Origin: Bifidobacterium saimiriisciurei
GTDB lineage: Bacteria; Actinomycetota; Actinomycetes; Actinomycetales; Bifidobacteriaceae
Assembly: GCF_010667655.1 (NCBI RefSeq)
Contig: NZ_WHZU01000002.1
Span: 163,556 to 227,555 of the forward strand
DNA: 64,000 nt
Direction of reading: 5' to 3'
Shown here: piece after piece, positions 24,550 to 33,974 of the stretch
Numbering within the stretch: position 1 is the stretch's first letter
Layout of the letters: every line of letters begins with the position of its first letter
The notes under the pieces: model-generated
Databases searched by the model: none
What the model was told of the DNA's origin: nothing
The model's input: only the letters and a program-made list of their open reading frames with translations
Translations under genes and position numbers: made by a program

Positions 24550-27537
24550 CTACTTGGCGGGCACCACGGAGACGATCTTTGGTGCCTTGACGATGACCTT
24601 GCGCGGAGGCTCGCCGCCGAGGCGATCCTGGACGGCGGGCAGCGCCAGGGCGAGCTTCTCAAGCTCCTCGGCCGAGATGTCGGGGCTGACCTCGAGCTTG
24701 CCGCGGATCTTGCCCTTCACCTGCACGACGGCGGTGACGGTGTCCTGGCCGACGTAGCGTTCGTCGGCGACCGGCCACGGCGCATGGGCCAGGGACTTCT
24801 CGTGGCCGAGCCTGCTCCACAGTTCCTCGCAGATGTGCGGTGCGATCGGCGAGAGCATGAGGATCAGCGGCTCCACGGCGGCGCGCGGCACGGCGGGCAG
24901 CGAGGTGAGGTGGTTGTTGAGCACGATGAGCTTGGAGATGGCGGTGTTCGGACGCATGGCCTCCATCTCGACGGTCACGTCGTGGATGGTGTTGTTGAGC
25001 AGCTTGAGCGTCTTGTCGTCCAGGGTGTCCTCGCTCACATGCGCCTCGCCGGTGTTCTCATCTACCACGTTGCGCCACAGACGCTGCAGGAAGCGCATGC
25101 CGCCGACCACGTTGCGCGTGTTCCACGGACGGGATTCGGACAGCGGGCCCATGCTCATCTCGTACAGGCGGAACGTGTCGGCGCCATAGTTGGCGTACAT
25201 GTCGTCCGGCGTGATGATGTTCTTCAGGCTCTTGCCCATCTTGCCGAATTCGCGGTTGGCGTGCTGACCGTGCCAGGTGAACGTCGGCTCGCCGTTCTCG
25301 TCGGGCTCACCTTCGACCACTTCGGCGGCCGGCACGTACTGGCCGCGGTCGTCGGTGTAGGCGTAGGCCTGGATCATGCCCTGGTTGAACAGCTTGTGGA
25401 ACGGTTCGGAGGAGTCCACGTAGCCGAGATCGAAGAGCACCTTGTGCCAGAAGCGCGAGTACAGCAGGTGCAGCACGGCGTGCTCCACGCCGCCGATGTA
25501 CAGGTCCACGCCGCCGGACTTGCCCGCGGTCGCGTTGTGCTCCGGTCCCATCCAGTAGTCGAACTCGTCCTTCTCGACCATGTGCCTGGTGTCGGACGGA
25601 TCGATGTAGCGCATGTAGTACCAGCAGGAGCCGGCCCAGTTCGGCATGGTGTTGGTGTCGCGGTAGTAGGTCTTCGGGCCGTCGCCGAGGTCGAGCGTGA
25701 CCTTCACCCAGTCCTCGTTGCGGCTCAGCGGCGCCTCCGGGTTGGACTCGGCGTCCTCCGGGTCGAAGGTGCGCGGGCTGTAGTCCGGCACGTCGGGCAG
25801 GTTGATGGGCAGCTGGTCGTCGGGCAGCAGGTGCGGGGTGCCGTCCTCGCCGTAGACGATCGGGAAGGGCTCGCCCCAGTAGCGCTGGCGGCTGAACAGC
25901 CAGTCGCGCAGACGGTAGCTGACGGTGCCCTTGCCCACGCCGGCGGATTCGAGCCAGGCGTTCACCTTGGCGATGGCGTCGTCCACGCGCAGACCGTCAA
26001 GACTGAGCGCATCGCCCTTGACCTTGGTGGCGTCCACGGTGGAGTTGATGACGATGCCGTCGTGGCTGACGAACGGGGCCTTGCCCTCATAGTTCGCCAG
26101 GTCGTCGCCGGACTCCGGCAGGGGCTTGACGGTGTAGATGACCGGCAGGCCGAACTTCACGGCGAAGTCGTAGTCGCGCTGGTCGCCGCCCGGCACGGCC
26201 ATGATGGCACCGGTACCGTAGTCCATGAGCACGTAGTCGGCGGTGAACAGCGGCAGCTTCGCGCCGGTGATCGGATTGACGGCGTACAGGCCGGTGAACA
26301 GACCGCTCTTCTCGCCGGCCTCGTCAACGCGGTCCTTCGCGGTCTTCGACTCGGCGGCCAGACGGTAGGCCTTCACGGCCTCGACCGGGGTGGCGTAGCC
26401 GCCCTTCCAGTCCTCGGGAACGCCGGCCGGCCATTCGGCGGGCACGTCCTCGAGCAGGTGATGCTCCGGGGAGACCACGGCGAACGTGGTGCCGAACAGG
26501 GTGTCGGGACGCGTGGTGTAGATCTCCATGTCGCGCTCGCCGTTGGGCGTCTCGACGGCGAAGTGCACGGAGGCGCCGTGGGACTCGCCGATCCAGTTGC
26601 GCTGCATGAGCTTGACCTTCTCGGGCCAGTCGATGGTGGCGAGGTCCTCGATGAGGCGGTGGCCATAGGCGGTGATGCGCATGGACCACTGGCGCAGCTC
26701 GCGCTGGAAGACGGGGAAGTTGCCGCGCTCGGACTTGCCTTCGGCGGTGACCTCCTCGTTGGCGAGCACGGTGCCCAGACCCGGGCACCAGTTCACCGGG
26801 GACTTGGAGATGTAGGCGAGACGGAAGTCATTGAGGACGTCCTGCTGCTCGGCCTCGGTGAGGTCTCCCCACGCCTTGCCGTCGGACTCGTGGCCGGGGA
26901 TGGCCTTCTCGCCGGATTCGAACTTGGCGATCAGTTCGCCGATCGGACGTGCGGAGCCCTTGGACCCGCTCGGGTTGGTGGCGTCCTCGTCGTACCAGGA
27001 ATCGTAGATGCGCGAGAAGATCCACTGCGTCCAGCGCACGTATCCGGGGTCGATGGTGGCGAAGGAGCGACGGTTGTCGAAGCTCAGGCCCATGCGGTGC
27101 AGCTGACGGCGCATGTTGGCGATGTTGGCCTCGGTGGTCACGCGCGGATGCTGGCCGGTCTGCACGGCGTACTGCTCGGCGGGCAGACCGAAGGCGTCGT
27201 AGCCCATGGCGTGCAGCACGTTCTCGCCCTTCATGCGGTGGTAGCGGCTGACCACGTCGGTGGCGAGATATCCCAGCGGATGGCCCACGTGAAGGCCCTT
27301 GCCCGAGGGGTAGGGGAACATGTCCATGGCGAAATAGGAGGGACGGCCCTCCGCGTTGCGGCCTTCGCCGTCCTTCAGGTCGCCGTTGACGTTGGCGGCC
27401 CAGAACGTGCCTTCGTCGTCCCAGCGCTTCTGCCAGTCCTCTTCGATCTTCTGTGCCAGGGTGGCGTTGTAACGGAATGCGGGCTCCCCGTTTCCGTCGT
27501 GCTGTACGCCCTTCACATCGGTAGCGTCCTGCGCCAT
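24550..27537 (-). CDS. leuS: Leucyl-tRNA synthetase
   Basis: A 995-residue class I synthetase that charges tRNA-Leu. The HIGH motif is PYPSGKGLHVGHPLGYLATD and the KMSKS loop reads KMGKSLKN, a variant common in actinobacteria. The CP1 editing domain is seen at EIYTTRPDTLFGTTFAVVSP (about residue 300), with the conserved Thr-rich segment. The C-terminal anticodon-binding and Leu-specific domains end in KVIVKAPKIVSVVPAK. AAAGGAG lies before ATG 27537; the frame stays open upstream without a ribosome-binding site. It is monocistronic. Confidence 0.96.
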   Translation of the reverse strand: MAQDATDVKGVQHDGNGEPAFRYNATLAQKIEEDWQKRWDDEGTFWAANVNGDLKDGEGRNAEGRPSYFAMDMFPYPSGKGLHVGHPLGYLATDVVSRYHRMKGENVLHAMGYDAFGLPAEQYAVQTGQHPRVTTEANIANMRRQLHRMGLSFDNRRSFATIDPGYVRWTQWIFSRIYDSWYDEDATNPSGSKGSARPIGELIAKFESGEKAIPGHESDGKAWGDLTEAEQQDVLNDFRLAYISKSPVNWCPGLGTVLANEEVTAEGKSERGNFPVFQRELRQWSMRITAYGHRLIEDLATIDWPEKVKLMQRNWIGESHGASVHFAVETPNGERDMEIYTTRPDTLFGTTFAVVSPEHHLLEDVPAEWPAGVPEDWKGGYATPVEAVKAYRLAAESKTAKDRVDEAGEKSGLFTGLYAVNPITGAKLPLFTADYVLMDYGTGAIMAVPGGDQRDYDFAVKFGLPVIYTVKPLPESGDDLANYEGKAPFVSHDGIVINSTVDATKVKGDALSLDGLRVDDAIAKVNAWLESAGVGKGTVSYRLRDWLFSRQRYWGEPFPIVYGEDGTPHLLPDDQLPINLPDVPDYSPRTFDPEDAESNPEAPLSRNEDWVKVTLDLGDGPKTYYRDTNTMPNWAGSCWYYMRYIDPSDTRHMVEKDEFDYWMGPEHNATAGKSGGVDLYIGGVEHAVLHLLYSRFWHKVLFDLGYVDSSEPFHKLFNQGMIQAYAYTDDRGQYVPAAEVVEGEPDENGEPTFTWHGQHANREFGKMGKSLKNIITPDDMYANYGADTFRLYEMSMGPLSESRPWNTRNVVGGMRFLQRLWRNVVDENTGEAHVSEDTLDDKTLKLLNNTIHDVTVEMEAMRPNTAISKLIVLNNHLTSLPAVPRAAVEPLILMLSPIAPHICEELWSRLGHEKSLAHAPWPVADERYVGQDTVTAVVQVKGKIRGKLEVSPDISAEELEKLALALPAVQDRLGGEPPRKVIVKAPKIVSVVPAK

Positions 27538-27619
27538 GATGCTCCTTTGTTGTTCAACAGACTCTGTAACAGGGGCAATTATCGCCAGACATGCGGACAC
27601 GCCGCATCGTTCGTCCCAG

Positions 27620-28501
27620 TTAGTGAACGTCGGTTCCGCGCCCGTCATCGTATCCGATGGCTCCCAGGGTCTCGTCGTAGGCGCGGTCCCATGAGCCGTC
27701 GGCGTGCATCTGCTCGATGGCCTCACGGATGCGCGCCGTGAGCTGGTCGCTGCCCTTGCGCAGGCCGATGCCGTAACCGCCTTCGGCGAAGTCGAGGCCG
27801 AGCAGGCGCATCCGGTCGCCTCCTTCGGCGTCGGCGAGGCCGGCCAGCACGGAACCGGGGGCGGCGACCGCGTCGACCATGCCGGTCAGCAGGGCGGTGG
27901 CGCATTGCGTGGCGCCGGGCTGGCGCACCAGCCGTATGCCACCGTCCAGACGCCGCTGCAAGTCGGCGTCCGTCTCGCTTCCTTCGATGACGCATACCTT
28001 GTGTCCCGCGAGGTCGGCGAGCGACCCTATGGAGGTGTCGGAGGAATCATCGGATCGGCTGAGCACCATCACATCCTGCCGATCGGCGAGATACGGACCG
28101 GCGAAGTCGTAGCCGAGGGTCGCGGAGTCCTTCTCCCCCGCCGTGATGTCGGCGGCGTCCTCGTACATTCCGGTGATCATATCGACGTCGCCGTCGTCGA
28201 GCATGGACCTGCGTTCGTCCTCGGGGGCCTGCTCCCACACTATCTGCCAGGAGGCGTAGCCGAGCTTCTCGGCCACGTATTCGGCGACCGCCACGTTGAA
28301 CCCGTGATACCCGCTGCCTTTGCGAAGTCCCATGGCGGGCTGGTCGAAGGTCACGCCGATGACGATGCGGGGACCGATCACATCGCTGACCGCCAGAGGG
28401 TTCTGGCCGCAGCCCGCGAGCGTCAGCGTCATGCATGAGGCGAGCAGTGCGGCGGCGGCCCGCCGCACCGTGCACCGTGCGTTCGCCATGACGTATGCCA
28501 T
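27620..28501 (-). CDS. Family 3 extracellular solute-binding lipoprotein
   Basis: A 293-residue secreted lipoprotein. The signal peptide AAAALLASCMTLTLAGCG carries the lipobox LAGC (Cys about residue 31). The mature part has the polar amino acid-binding fold: IVIGVTFDQPAMGLRKGSGYHGFNVAVAEYVAEKLGY, DMITGMYEDA, and GYGIGLRKGSDQLTARIREAIEQMHADGSWDRAYDETLG at the end. It probably captures an amino acid (glutamate-type) for an ABC importer, but no permease or ATPase is adjacent; it is an orphan here. GAAAGGGG precedes ATG 28501. Confidence 0.85.
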   Translation of the reverse strand: MAYVMANARCTVRRAAAALLASCMTLTLAGCGQNPLAVSDVIGPRIVIGVTFDQPAMGLRKGSGYHGFNVAVAEYVAEKLGYASWQIVWEQAPEDERRSMLDDGDVDMITGMYEDAADITAGEKDSATLGYDFAGPYLADRQDVMVLSRSDDSSDTSIGSLADLAGHKVCVIEGSETDADLQRRLDGGIRLVRQPGATQCATALLTGMVDAVAAPGSVLAGLADAEGGDRMRLLGLDFAEGGYGIGLRKGSDQLTARIREAIEQMHADGSWDRAYDETLGAIGYDDGRGTDVH

Positions 28502-28556
28502 GTGCGCCCCTTTCGTCCGTATGCGAACGGCTTCCGTACCGCGACCGGGTCCGAGG

Positions 28557-29507
28557 TCACTTGAACATGCGCGACCGGGTGAGGAACCAGGTCACGAGCA
28601 CGGAGACCAGCAACGAGATGACGATGACGATGGCGAAGCCCCATGCATGGCCGGTGAACGGCATGCCCAGCATGCCCTCCTGGAAGTTCATGCCGTACAT
28701 GGAGAAGATCAGCGTGGGGATGGACAGCGTGATGGAGATGATGGTGAACACGCGCATCACGTTGTTCAGGTTGTTCGAGACGACGGAGGCGAAGGCGTCG
28801 GTCATGTTCGCAAGAACGCCGCTGTAGATGTTGGCCATCTCGATGGCCTGCTTGTTCTCGATGATGACGTCGTCGAGCAGGTCCTGGTCGTCGGGGTACT
28901 GCCGGATGCGGCTGAGGGTGTTGAGCTTCTCCATCACGATCTCGTTCGATTTGAGCGATGTGGTGAAGTAGACCAACGTCTTGCTCAGTTCGAGCAGCAT
29001 GAGGATCTCGCGGTTCTGCATGGAATGGCGCAGCTTGAGTTCGAGCTTGTCGCTCTCCCGGTCGATGATGCGCAGGTAGCGCAGGTACATGGTGGCGTTG
29101 CGGTACAGGATCTGCAGGATGAACCGTGATTTCATGAACGTGTTGAACCCGCGGATCGTGCCTTCCATGAACGGGTGAAGCACCGGGGTGTCCTGCATGC
29201 AGACGGTGATGATGATGTCGTCGACGATGATGATCGACAGCGGGATGGTCTCGTACCAGTCGCGGCCGCCGCGCTCCTCGACGGTCGGGATGTCGACGAT
29301 GATCATCGTGTAGTTGTCCTCGACGTCCACACGCGACCTCTCCTCGTCATCCAGCGGGGCACGCAGGTCGGCGAGGTCGATGTCGCATGCTTCGGAGACG
29401 GTGGCGAGCTCCACGTCGGTGGGTTCGCTGAGGCATATCCACGAGCCGGGGGTCGGTTTCTCGATCTGTTCGATCTGACCGCCTACCGTGCTGAACGTTC
29501 TCATCAT
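28557..29507 (-). CDS. corA: CorA family magnesium/divalent cation transporter
   Basis: A 316-residue transporter with a large cytosolic N-terminal domain and two C-terminal membrane helices. The first helix ends in the signature YGMNFQEG (about residue 275). An acidic loop separates it from the second helix, which ends with a basic tail (TRSRMFK). Long alpha-helical segments at 150-240 form the stalk. It is expected to form a pentameric Mg2+ channel. Start ATG 29507 has an AGGTGA-like site. It lies 55 bp upstream of the solute-binding protein on the same strand. Confidence 0.9.
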   Translation of the reverse strand: MMRTFSTVGGQIEQIEKPTPGSWICLSEPTDVELATVSEACDIDLADLRAPLDDEERSRVDVEDNYTMIIVDIPTVEERGGRDWYETIPLSIIIVDDIIITVCMQDTPVLHPFMEGTIRGFNTFMKSRFILQILYRNATMYLRYLRIIDRESDKLELKLRHSMQNREILMLLELSKTLVYFTTSLKSNEIVMEKLNTLSRIRQYPDDQDLLDDVIIENKQAIEMANIYSGVLANMTDAFASVVSNNLNNVMRVFTIISITLSIPTLIFSMYGMNFQEGMLGMPFTGHAWGFAIVIVISLLVSVLVTWFLTRSRMFK

Positions 29508-29749
29508 CGCGCATCACCTGCCTTGTGCCCGTCGTGTCTTCCGTCGGCCCGTCATGATGTCCCGCCGTATCATTCGTTCCACGGCGTCCGCATGGACCGT
29601 TCGGCCCGTGTCGCCGCGGACCCCCATCAAGGATAGCCCACGCCACGACTTCCCGTGACCGCAGGGCCCGTGCGTTCATCCGCCGTTCATGTACAACGGA
29701 CGCCTGCCCCTCCCCGCCGGACGCCGCGGATGAACGGCGCGGAGATTGC

Positions 29750-29784
29750 AAAAAAGGTCCGGAACCCTGAAGGATTCCGGACCT
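29750..29784 (-). terminator. Terminator of tRNA-Ala
   Basis: 10-bp stem AGGTCCGGAA/TTCCGGACCT, followed on the minus strand by six T, 9 bp beyond the tRNA 3' end. Confidence 0.9.
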
Positions 29785-29792
29785 CTGATCCG

Positions 29793-29865
29793 TGGAGCTA
29801 GGGGGATTCGAACCCCCGACCCCCTCCATGCCATGGAGATGCGCTACCAGCTGCGCCATAGCCCC
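29793..29865 (-). tRNA. tRNA-Ala (anticodon GGC)
   Basis: 73 nt. Acceptor GGGGCTA/TAGCTCC with one G-U pair, D arm GCGCAGCTGGTAGCGC, anticodon loop ATGGCAT (GGC), T arm GGGGGTTCGAATCCCCC, discriminator A. CCA is not encoded. Confidence 0.95.
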
Positions 29866-29896
29866 GAGTATCGGTTGGTCGTTGAAGACCTTGAGT

Positions 29897-29925
29897 AATA
29901 TACAACAACGCAATCAGCGACGCAA
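29897..29925 (-). promoter_or_regulatory. Promoter of tRNA-Ala
   Basis: On the minus strand TTGCGT (29925-29920) and TATATT (29902-29897) are 17 bp apart, ending about 31 bp upstream of the tRNA. Confidence 0.65.
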
Positions 29926-29967
29926 CAATCGGCGTGTCCCGCATGATTGCAGGGGTTTCATCCGCTT

Positions 29968-30001
29968 GTCGCGCCGCCGGTGACCGGCATCGGGCGCCGA
30001 C
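29968..30001 (-). terminator. Hairpin at the end of the 402-aa membrane protein gene
   Basis: Stacked stems GTC/GAC, GCGCC/GGCGC and GCCGG/CCGGC directly abut the stop codon on the minus strand. No U-run is seen. Confidence 0.45.
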
Positions 30002-31209
30002 TACCTGATGTCGGTCGTGCCGCTGCCGGTGCTTGCGCTGTTGCCGTTCGAACCGTTGGAGGAGTCGGAGCCGGACGACGAGCCGCTGTCTCCCGTGGAG
30101 TCGGAACCGGTGGATCCCCCGGTGGTGCCGCCATTCGAGGAATCGGAGCCGTTGGCCGAACCGTTGCCCGAGGTCTCGGAACCGTTGGTCGAGCCGGTGG
30201 AGCCCGATGTGCCGGACGAGGTTCCGGAGGAACCGTTGTCGGTGCCGGACGTGCCGTTGTCGGTCGTGCCGCCGGTGTCGTCGCCGTTCGTCTCGCCGGT
30301 GCCCTGATATTCGTCAGTGCCCGAGGTGGCGGTATCGGTGGGAGAGGGCGTCGCGGACGGGGCGGTAGTGGTCGCCGTGGGCGAAGGCGTCGGCGTCGTC
30401 TGCGAGGTCTGCGTGTGCTTGGTTATCGTGCGGCGCACCACATCGTCGGTTCCCTGGCCGCCGGTAAGGGCCAGGATGATGCCGGCCGTGATGCCGACGG
30501 CGGCGACGGCCGCGGCGATGGTGATCGCCAGCGCCTTTCGACGTGTCTTGGTGTCCGTCTTGGCGGCGCCGGCGTGATAGGTGACGGTGGAACCCGATGC
30601 GTGCCCCTTGCCGGCTCCGTCGACGGTGGAACGCGGCGAGAAGGACGCGGGCTCCGCTCCCGCCAGTGCGGGTTTGGTGCCGGCGGCTCCCGGCACGGCG
30701 GGCATGACGTGGGTGGAACCGTCCGCGGCATCCCCTTCACCGCCGACGACCGGCATAGCGCGCGTGGCGTCGGATGCCGCGGGAAGCACGGCGGTGCCTT
30801 CGCCCACGGGAGCCATCACGGACGTTCCGCCGTCCGCCACTGCGGCGGCGAGGGTCTGCGTCGCATCGACGGCCGGGGTCTCGCCCGCAACGGGAGCCAT
30901 CACCGTGGTCGCCCCGGTGCCACCGACCGCGACACGGGGCTCACGCGGCTCCGCGGCCTCGTCGGACGAGCCGTCCGACGAGCCGTCGCCGCTTACGAGA
31001 TCGACCTTCTCCTGAATTTTTCTGCCGGATTCCTTCAGCAGATTCTGATACAGCTGCGACGACACGGCGGAGACCACCGAGCCGACGGCCACGCCGATCA
31101 CCGAACCGCCGATGCCGATCTTCGCCGAAAGCAGGAACGACGTCACTGCGGCAAGCGCACCGCCGATGATGGGCACAGCCGAAATATTCGCAAAGAACTT
31201 CTTGAGCAC
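30001..31209 (-). CDS. Low-complexity single-pass membrane protein with Thr-x-Val-Met-Pro repeats
   Basis: A 402-residue protein with no domain I can name. Residues 1-60 are Gly/Ala/Val-rich and may lie in or on the membrane. Residues 75-190 hold four loose repeats: TTVMAPV, TSVMAPV, TRAMPVV, THVMPAV. A strong membrane helix (ALAITIAAAVAAVGITAGIILAL) lies at about 225-250, preceded by basic KTRRK. The last 140 residues are almost only Ser, Gly, Thr, Asn and Asp and would face outside. The start is GTG 31209 with AAGGGG upstream. It may be a cell-envelope protein with a cytosolic signalling tail; this is inference. Confidence 0.7.
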   Translation of the reverse strand: MLKKFFANISAVPIIGGALAAVTSFLLSAKIGIGGSVIGVAVGSVVSAVSSQLYQNLLKESGRKIQEKVDLVSGDGSSDGSSDEAAEPREPRVAVGGTGATTVMAPVAGETPAVDATQTLAAAVADGGTSVMAPVGEGTAVLPAASDATRAMPVVGGEGDAADGSTHVMPAVPGAAGTKPALAGAEPASFSPRSTVDGAGKGHASGSTVTYHAGAAKTDTKTRRKALAITIAAAVAAVGITAGIILALTGGQGTDDVVRRTITKHTQTSQTTPTPSPTATTTAPSATPSPTDTATSGTDEYQGTGETNGDDTGGTTDNGTSGTDNGSSGTSSGTSGSTGSTNGSETSGNGSANGSDSSNGGTTGGSTGSDSTGDSGSSSGSDSSNGSNGNSASTGSGTTDIR

Positions 31210-31340
31210 AACACCCCTTAGCCGATTGCAATCCGTTATCGGTGGGGAAGCTTATGCGGATTCATCCGTCCGGCATCGGGAAAACCGCAGATTCGTCACA
31301 AACCATCACATGGGCCTTACACGCCCGCCACATATGACGA

Positions 31341-31368
31341 CGCCGCACGGCGTTTCGGCCGTGCGGCG
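31341..31368 (-). terminator. Hairpin behind the histidine phosphatase gene
   Basis: 11-bp arms CGCCGCACGGC (31341-31351) and its complement (31358-31368), with a 6-nt loop, 20 bp past the stop. Otherwise 31210-31388 shows no gene. Confidence 0.6.
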
Positions 31369-31388
31369 GTCACGGATCCAAGGCGGCT

Positions 31389-32111
31389 TCATGGCAGCTT
31401 CGGTTCGTCCCATCCGTCGGTCTCCGCAGCGGCGGGACCATGGTTGAATGCGGCGAGACGCCATTGCACGGAGCCATCCGGACGGTCCATCGGACGCAGC
31501 CGGCACCAGTGGGCGTTGCGCATGGACATCAGGCTGGAGAAGTCGGGACGAGCCTGATTCAGTCCGATGAGCACCTGCAGCGTCTGCGATATCCAGGCGC
31601 CGTGGGAGAACACGAACAGGTCGGTGTCCCCGCCGAATCGCGTGGCCCAGTCGCGTACCACTTCGACGCCGCGCTCGCCGACGGCGAGCTTGCTTTCGGC
31701 GCCGTGGCGCAGCTCGCCTCCGCGGAATCCTATCCATGAGAAGAAATCGTCGGGCCAGCGGTCGTGGATGTCATGCAGGGTCAGCCCCTCCCATTCGCCG
31801 AAGTCGCGCTCCCGCACACGTACGTCGGCGTGGACCTCCAGCTCCAGCGGGTCGGCGAAGGCGTGGGCGGTCTGCATCGAGCGTTCAAGGTCGGAGCTGA
31901 CGACGACCTGCCGACGCGCATCGTCGGCAGGGTCCACGTACAGCCGGCGCAATGCGAGGCCGGACTGCCCCACCTGCCACAGTCCGACGTCGTCGAGGGG
32001 GATGTCGGACTGGCCCTGAAGGCGGCCGACGGCGTTGAACGCCGTACGGCCGTGGCGTATCAGGGTAATGGAGCGCACATGCCGGCATGGTGCGGCGTTG
32101 GAATCCGTCAT
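31389..32111 (-). CDS. Histidine phosphatase (phosphoglycerate mutase-like) protein
   Basis: A 240-residue branch-1 histidine phosphatase. The phospho-acceptor motif is LIRHGRTAFNAVGRLQG (His about residue 19), the acidic residue is in RERDFGEWEG, and the second catalytic His is in VFSHGAWISQTL. The family includes cofactor-dependent phosphoglycerate mutases, but the length and context fit a phosphatase of unknown substrate better. Its ATG overlaps the rsfS stop by 4 bp, as is common in actinobacteria. Confidence 0.85.
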   Translation of the reverse strand: MTDSNAAPCRHVRSITLIRHGRTAFNAVGRLQGQSDIPLDDVGLWQVGQSGLALRRLYVDPADDARRQVVVSSDLERSMQTAHAFADPLELEVHADVRVRERDFGEWEGLTLHDIHDRWPDDFFSWIGFRGGELRHGAESKLAVGERGVEVVRDWATRFGGDTDLFVFSHGAWISQTLQVLIGLNQARPDFSSLMSMRNAHWCRLRPMDRPDGSVQWRLAAFNHGPAAAETDGWDEPKLP

Positions 32112-32512
32112 GCCGGGACCCCGTCGGCCGCCATGGAGGAATGCTCGGGGTGTGCGAGCTGCAGGTCGATCGCCGGGCAGTCCTTCCACAGGCGTTCGAT
32201 GTCGTAGAACTCGCGCTTGTCCTCGAGCATGACATGCACCACGAAGTCGCCGAAGTCGAGCAGAATCCACTCGCCCTGCTCGAATCCCTCCCGGCTTCGG
32301 GCGTCGATGCCGCGGACGATGTGCAACTGCTTTTCGATTTCCTCGGCGATGGCGACGACCTGACGGTCGGACGAACCGGACGCGATGACGAACGCGTCGG
32401 TGATGCCGACCGCGTCGCTCACGTCGATGGCGACGATGTCCGTCGCCTTGACGGAGTCGGCCGCCTGTGCGGCGATGCGTACGGATTCGATGGAATCTGC
32501 TGCTGCGGGCAC
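32108..32512 (-). CDS. rsfS: Ribosome silencing factor RsfS
   Basis: A 134-residue protein that binds ribosomal protein uL14 and blocks subunit joining under starvation. It has ITDAFVIASGSSDRQVVAIAEEIE, the segment GEWILLDFGDFVVHVMLEDKREFYDIERLWKD, and the usual short tail. GTG 32512 is preceded by GAAAGGTG; an ATG further up lies over glmU. rsfS is often paired with nadD, which here lies about 3 kb away. It is transcribed with the phosphatase and probably follows glmU. Confidence 0.92.
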   Translation of the reverse strand: MPAAADSIESVRIAAQAADSVKATDIVAIDVSDAVGITDAFVIASGSSDRQVVAIAEEIEKQLHIVRGIDARSREGFEQGEWILLDFGDFVVHVMLEDKREFYDIERLWKDCPAIDLQLAHPEHSSMAADGVPA

Positions 32513-32531
32513 GGATTCACCTTTCTCTTGT

Positions 32532-33908
32532 CTATTCCGCCGGCTTCCAATGTTCCACGACGTGCTGCGTGTTCTCCGAATACACCATGGCATCGGCGGG
32601 CACGTCGTGACGCACCACGGAACCGGCGCCGGTGGTCACGCCGTCGCCCACGGTGACGGGTGCGACGAACATGTTGCCGGCGCCCACGTGTACGCCCGAG
32701 CCGATCTCGGTATGGTGCTTGTTCTTGCCGTCGTAGTTCGCGGTGATGGTTCCGCCGCCGATGTTGGTGTGCTCGCCTACGTGGGCGTCGCCCACGTAGC
32801 TGAGGTGCGGGACCTTGGTGCCGTTGTCGATGTGCGCCTTCTTCATCTCCACGAAGGCGCCGGCCTTGGTCTCCTCGCCGAGGTCGTTGCCCGGACGCAG
32901 GTAGGTCCAGGGGCCGATGTTCGCGGCGCGGCCGATGTGCGTGCCCTGCACGCGGGAGCGCTCCACGACGGCTTCGGCGTCGATGGTCGCGTCGATGAGC
33001 GTGGTGTACGGTCCGACGACGGCCTTCGGGCCCACGACGGAGTGTCCCTGCAGGAAGCTTCCGGGAAGCACGGTCACGTCCTGGCCGAGTTCCACATCGT
33101 CCTCGATCCACGTGGTCTCGGGGTCGAGAATCGTCACGCCGGCGCGCATCCATGCCTCGCAGATGCGGCGGTTATGCGCCTTGGCGAGCTTGGCGAGCTG
33201 CACACGGTCGTTCACGCCTTCCACGGCGAGCGCATCGGGGGCCGCGTAGGCGCCGACGCCGCCGAACTCCTTGGCCTTCTCCAGCGCGTCGGTGAGGTAG
33301 AACTCGCCCTGCGCGTTGTCGTCGTCGAGACCGGCGATGGCCTGGGAGAGGACGTCAGCGTCGAACACGTAGACGGAGGTGTTCACCTCATGCACGGCGA
33401 GCTCCGAGGAGTTGGCGTCCTTCTGCTCGACGATGCGCAGCACCTGCCCCTTGGAGTCGCGGATGATGCGGCCATAGCCGGTCGGATCGTCGAGGATGGT
33501 GGTCAGCACCGTTGCGGAGTTGCCGGACTGCGTGTGGGATTCCATGAGCTGGCGCAGCGTGGACTCGTCCAGCAGCGGCATGTCGGAGGCGGCGATCAGG
33601 ACCGGGCCGCTGAGCGGGCCGGCGGCGGAAAGCTGCGACATGGCGCACTGCACTGCACGGCCGGTGCCGGGGATCTCGTCCTGGTGCACGATGGTGACGT
33701 GCTCGTCATAGGACCTGGCGGCCGCGGCCACACGGTCCGCCTGATAGCGGACGACCACGCCCAGCACGTCGGGGTCGAGCGCCCGCACGGAATGCATCAC
33801 CCGCTGCAGGAACGTCTTGCCGGCCAGGCTGTGCAACACCTTGGGATCGGCCGACTTCATGCGTGTTCCCTCACCGGCAGCCAGAATGATCGCCGCACTG
33901 AATGTCAT
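32532..33908 (-). CDS. glmU: Bifunctional GlcNAc-1-P uridyltransferase / GlcN-1-P acetyltransferase GlmU
   Basis: A 458-residue enzyme making UDP-GlcNAc for the cell wall. The N-terminal pyrophosphorylase has AAIILAAGEGTRMKSADPKVLH. The C-terminal left-handed beta-helix shows hexapeptide repeats from about residue 250 and the acetyltransferase segment YLRPGNDLGEETKAGAFVEMKKAHI. I chose ATG 33908 because GGAG lies 8 bases upstream; ATG 33914 is two codons earlier and too close to that site. The length matches E. coli GlmU (456). It is 19 bp upstream of rsfS. Confidence 0.95.
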   Translation of the reverse strand: MTFSAAIILAAGEGTRMKSADPKVLHSLAGKTFLQRVMHSVRALDPDVLGVVVRYQADRVAAAARSYDEHVTIVHQDEIPGTGRAVQCAMSQLSAAGPLSGPVLIAASDMPLLDESTLRQLMESHTQSGNSATVLTTILDDPTGYGRIIRDSKGQVLRIVEQKDANSSELAVHEVNTSVYVFDADVLSQAIAGLDDDNAQGEFYLTDALEKAKEFGGVGAYAAPDALAVEGVNDRVQLAKLAKAHNRRICEAWMRAGVTILDPETTWIEDDVELGQDVTVLPGSFLQGHSVVGPKAVVGPYTTLIDATIDAEAVVERSRVQGTHIGRAANIGPWTYLRPGNDLGEETKAGAFVEMKKAHIDNGTKVPHLSYVGDAHVGEHTNIGGGTITANYDGKNKHHTEIGSGVHVGAGNMFVAPVTVGDGVTTGAGSVVRHDVPADAMVYSENTQHVVEHWKPAE

Positions 33909-33974
33909 GTTCATTTCTCCACTTCGCTGTTTGCGACTGATGTCGTCGTATCCGACAGAACCATATATAAGCAT

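Noticed and set aside
24784..27741. A 985-codon plus-strand open frame opposite leuS
   Set aside because: It is a GC-rich antisense shadow of leuS; the product is His/Val/Gly-rich with no family features.
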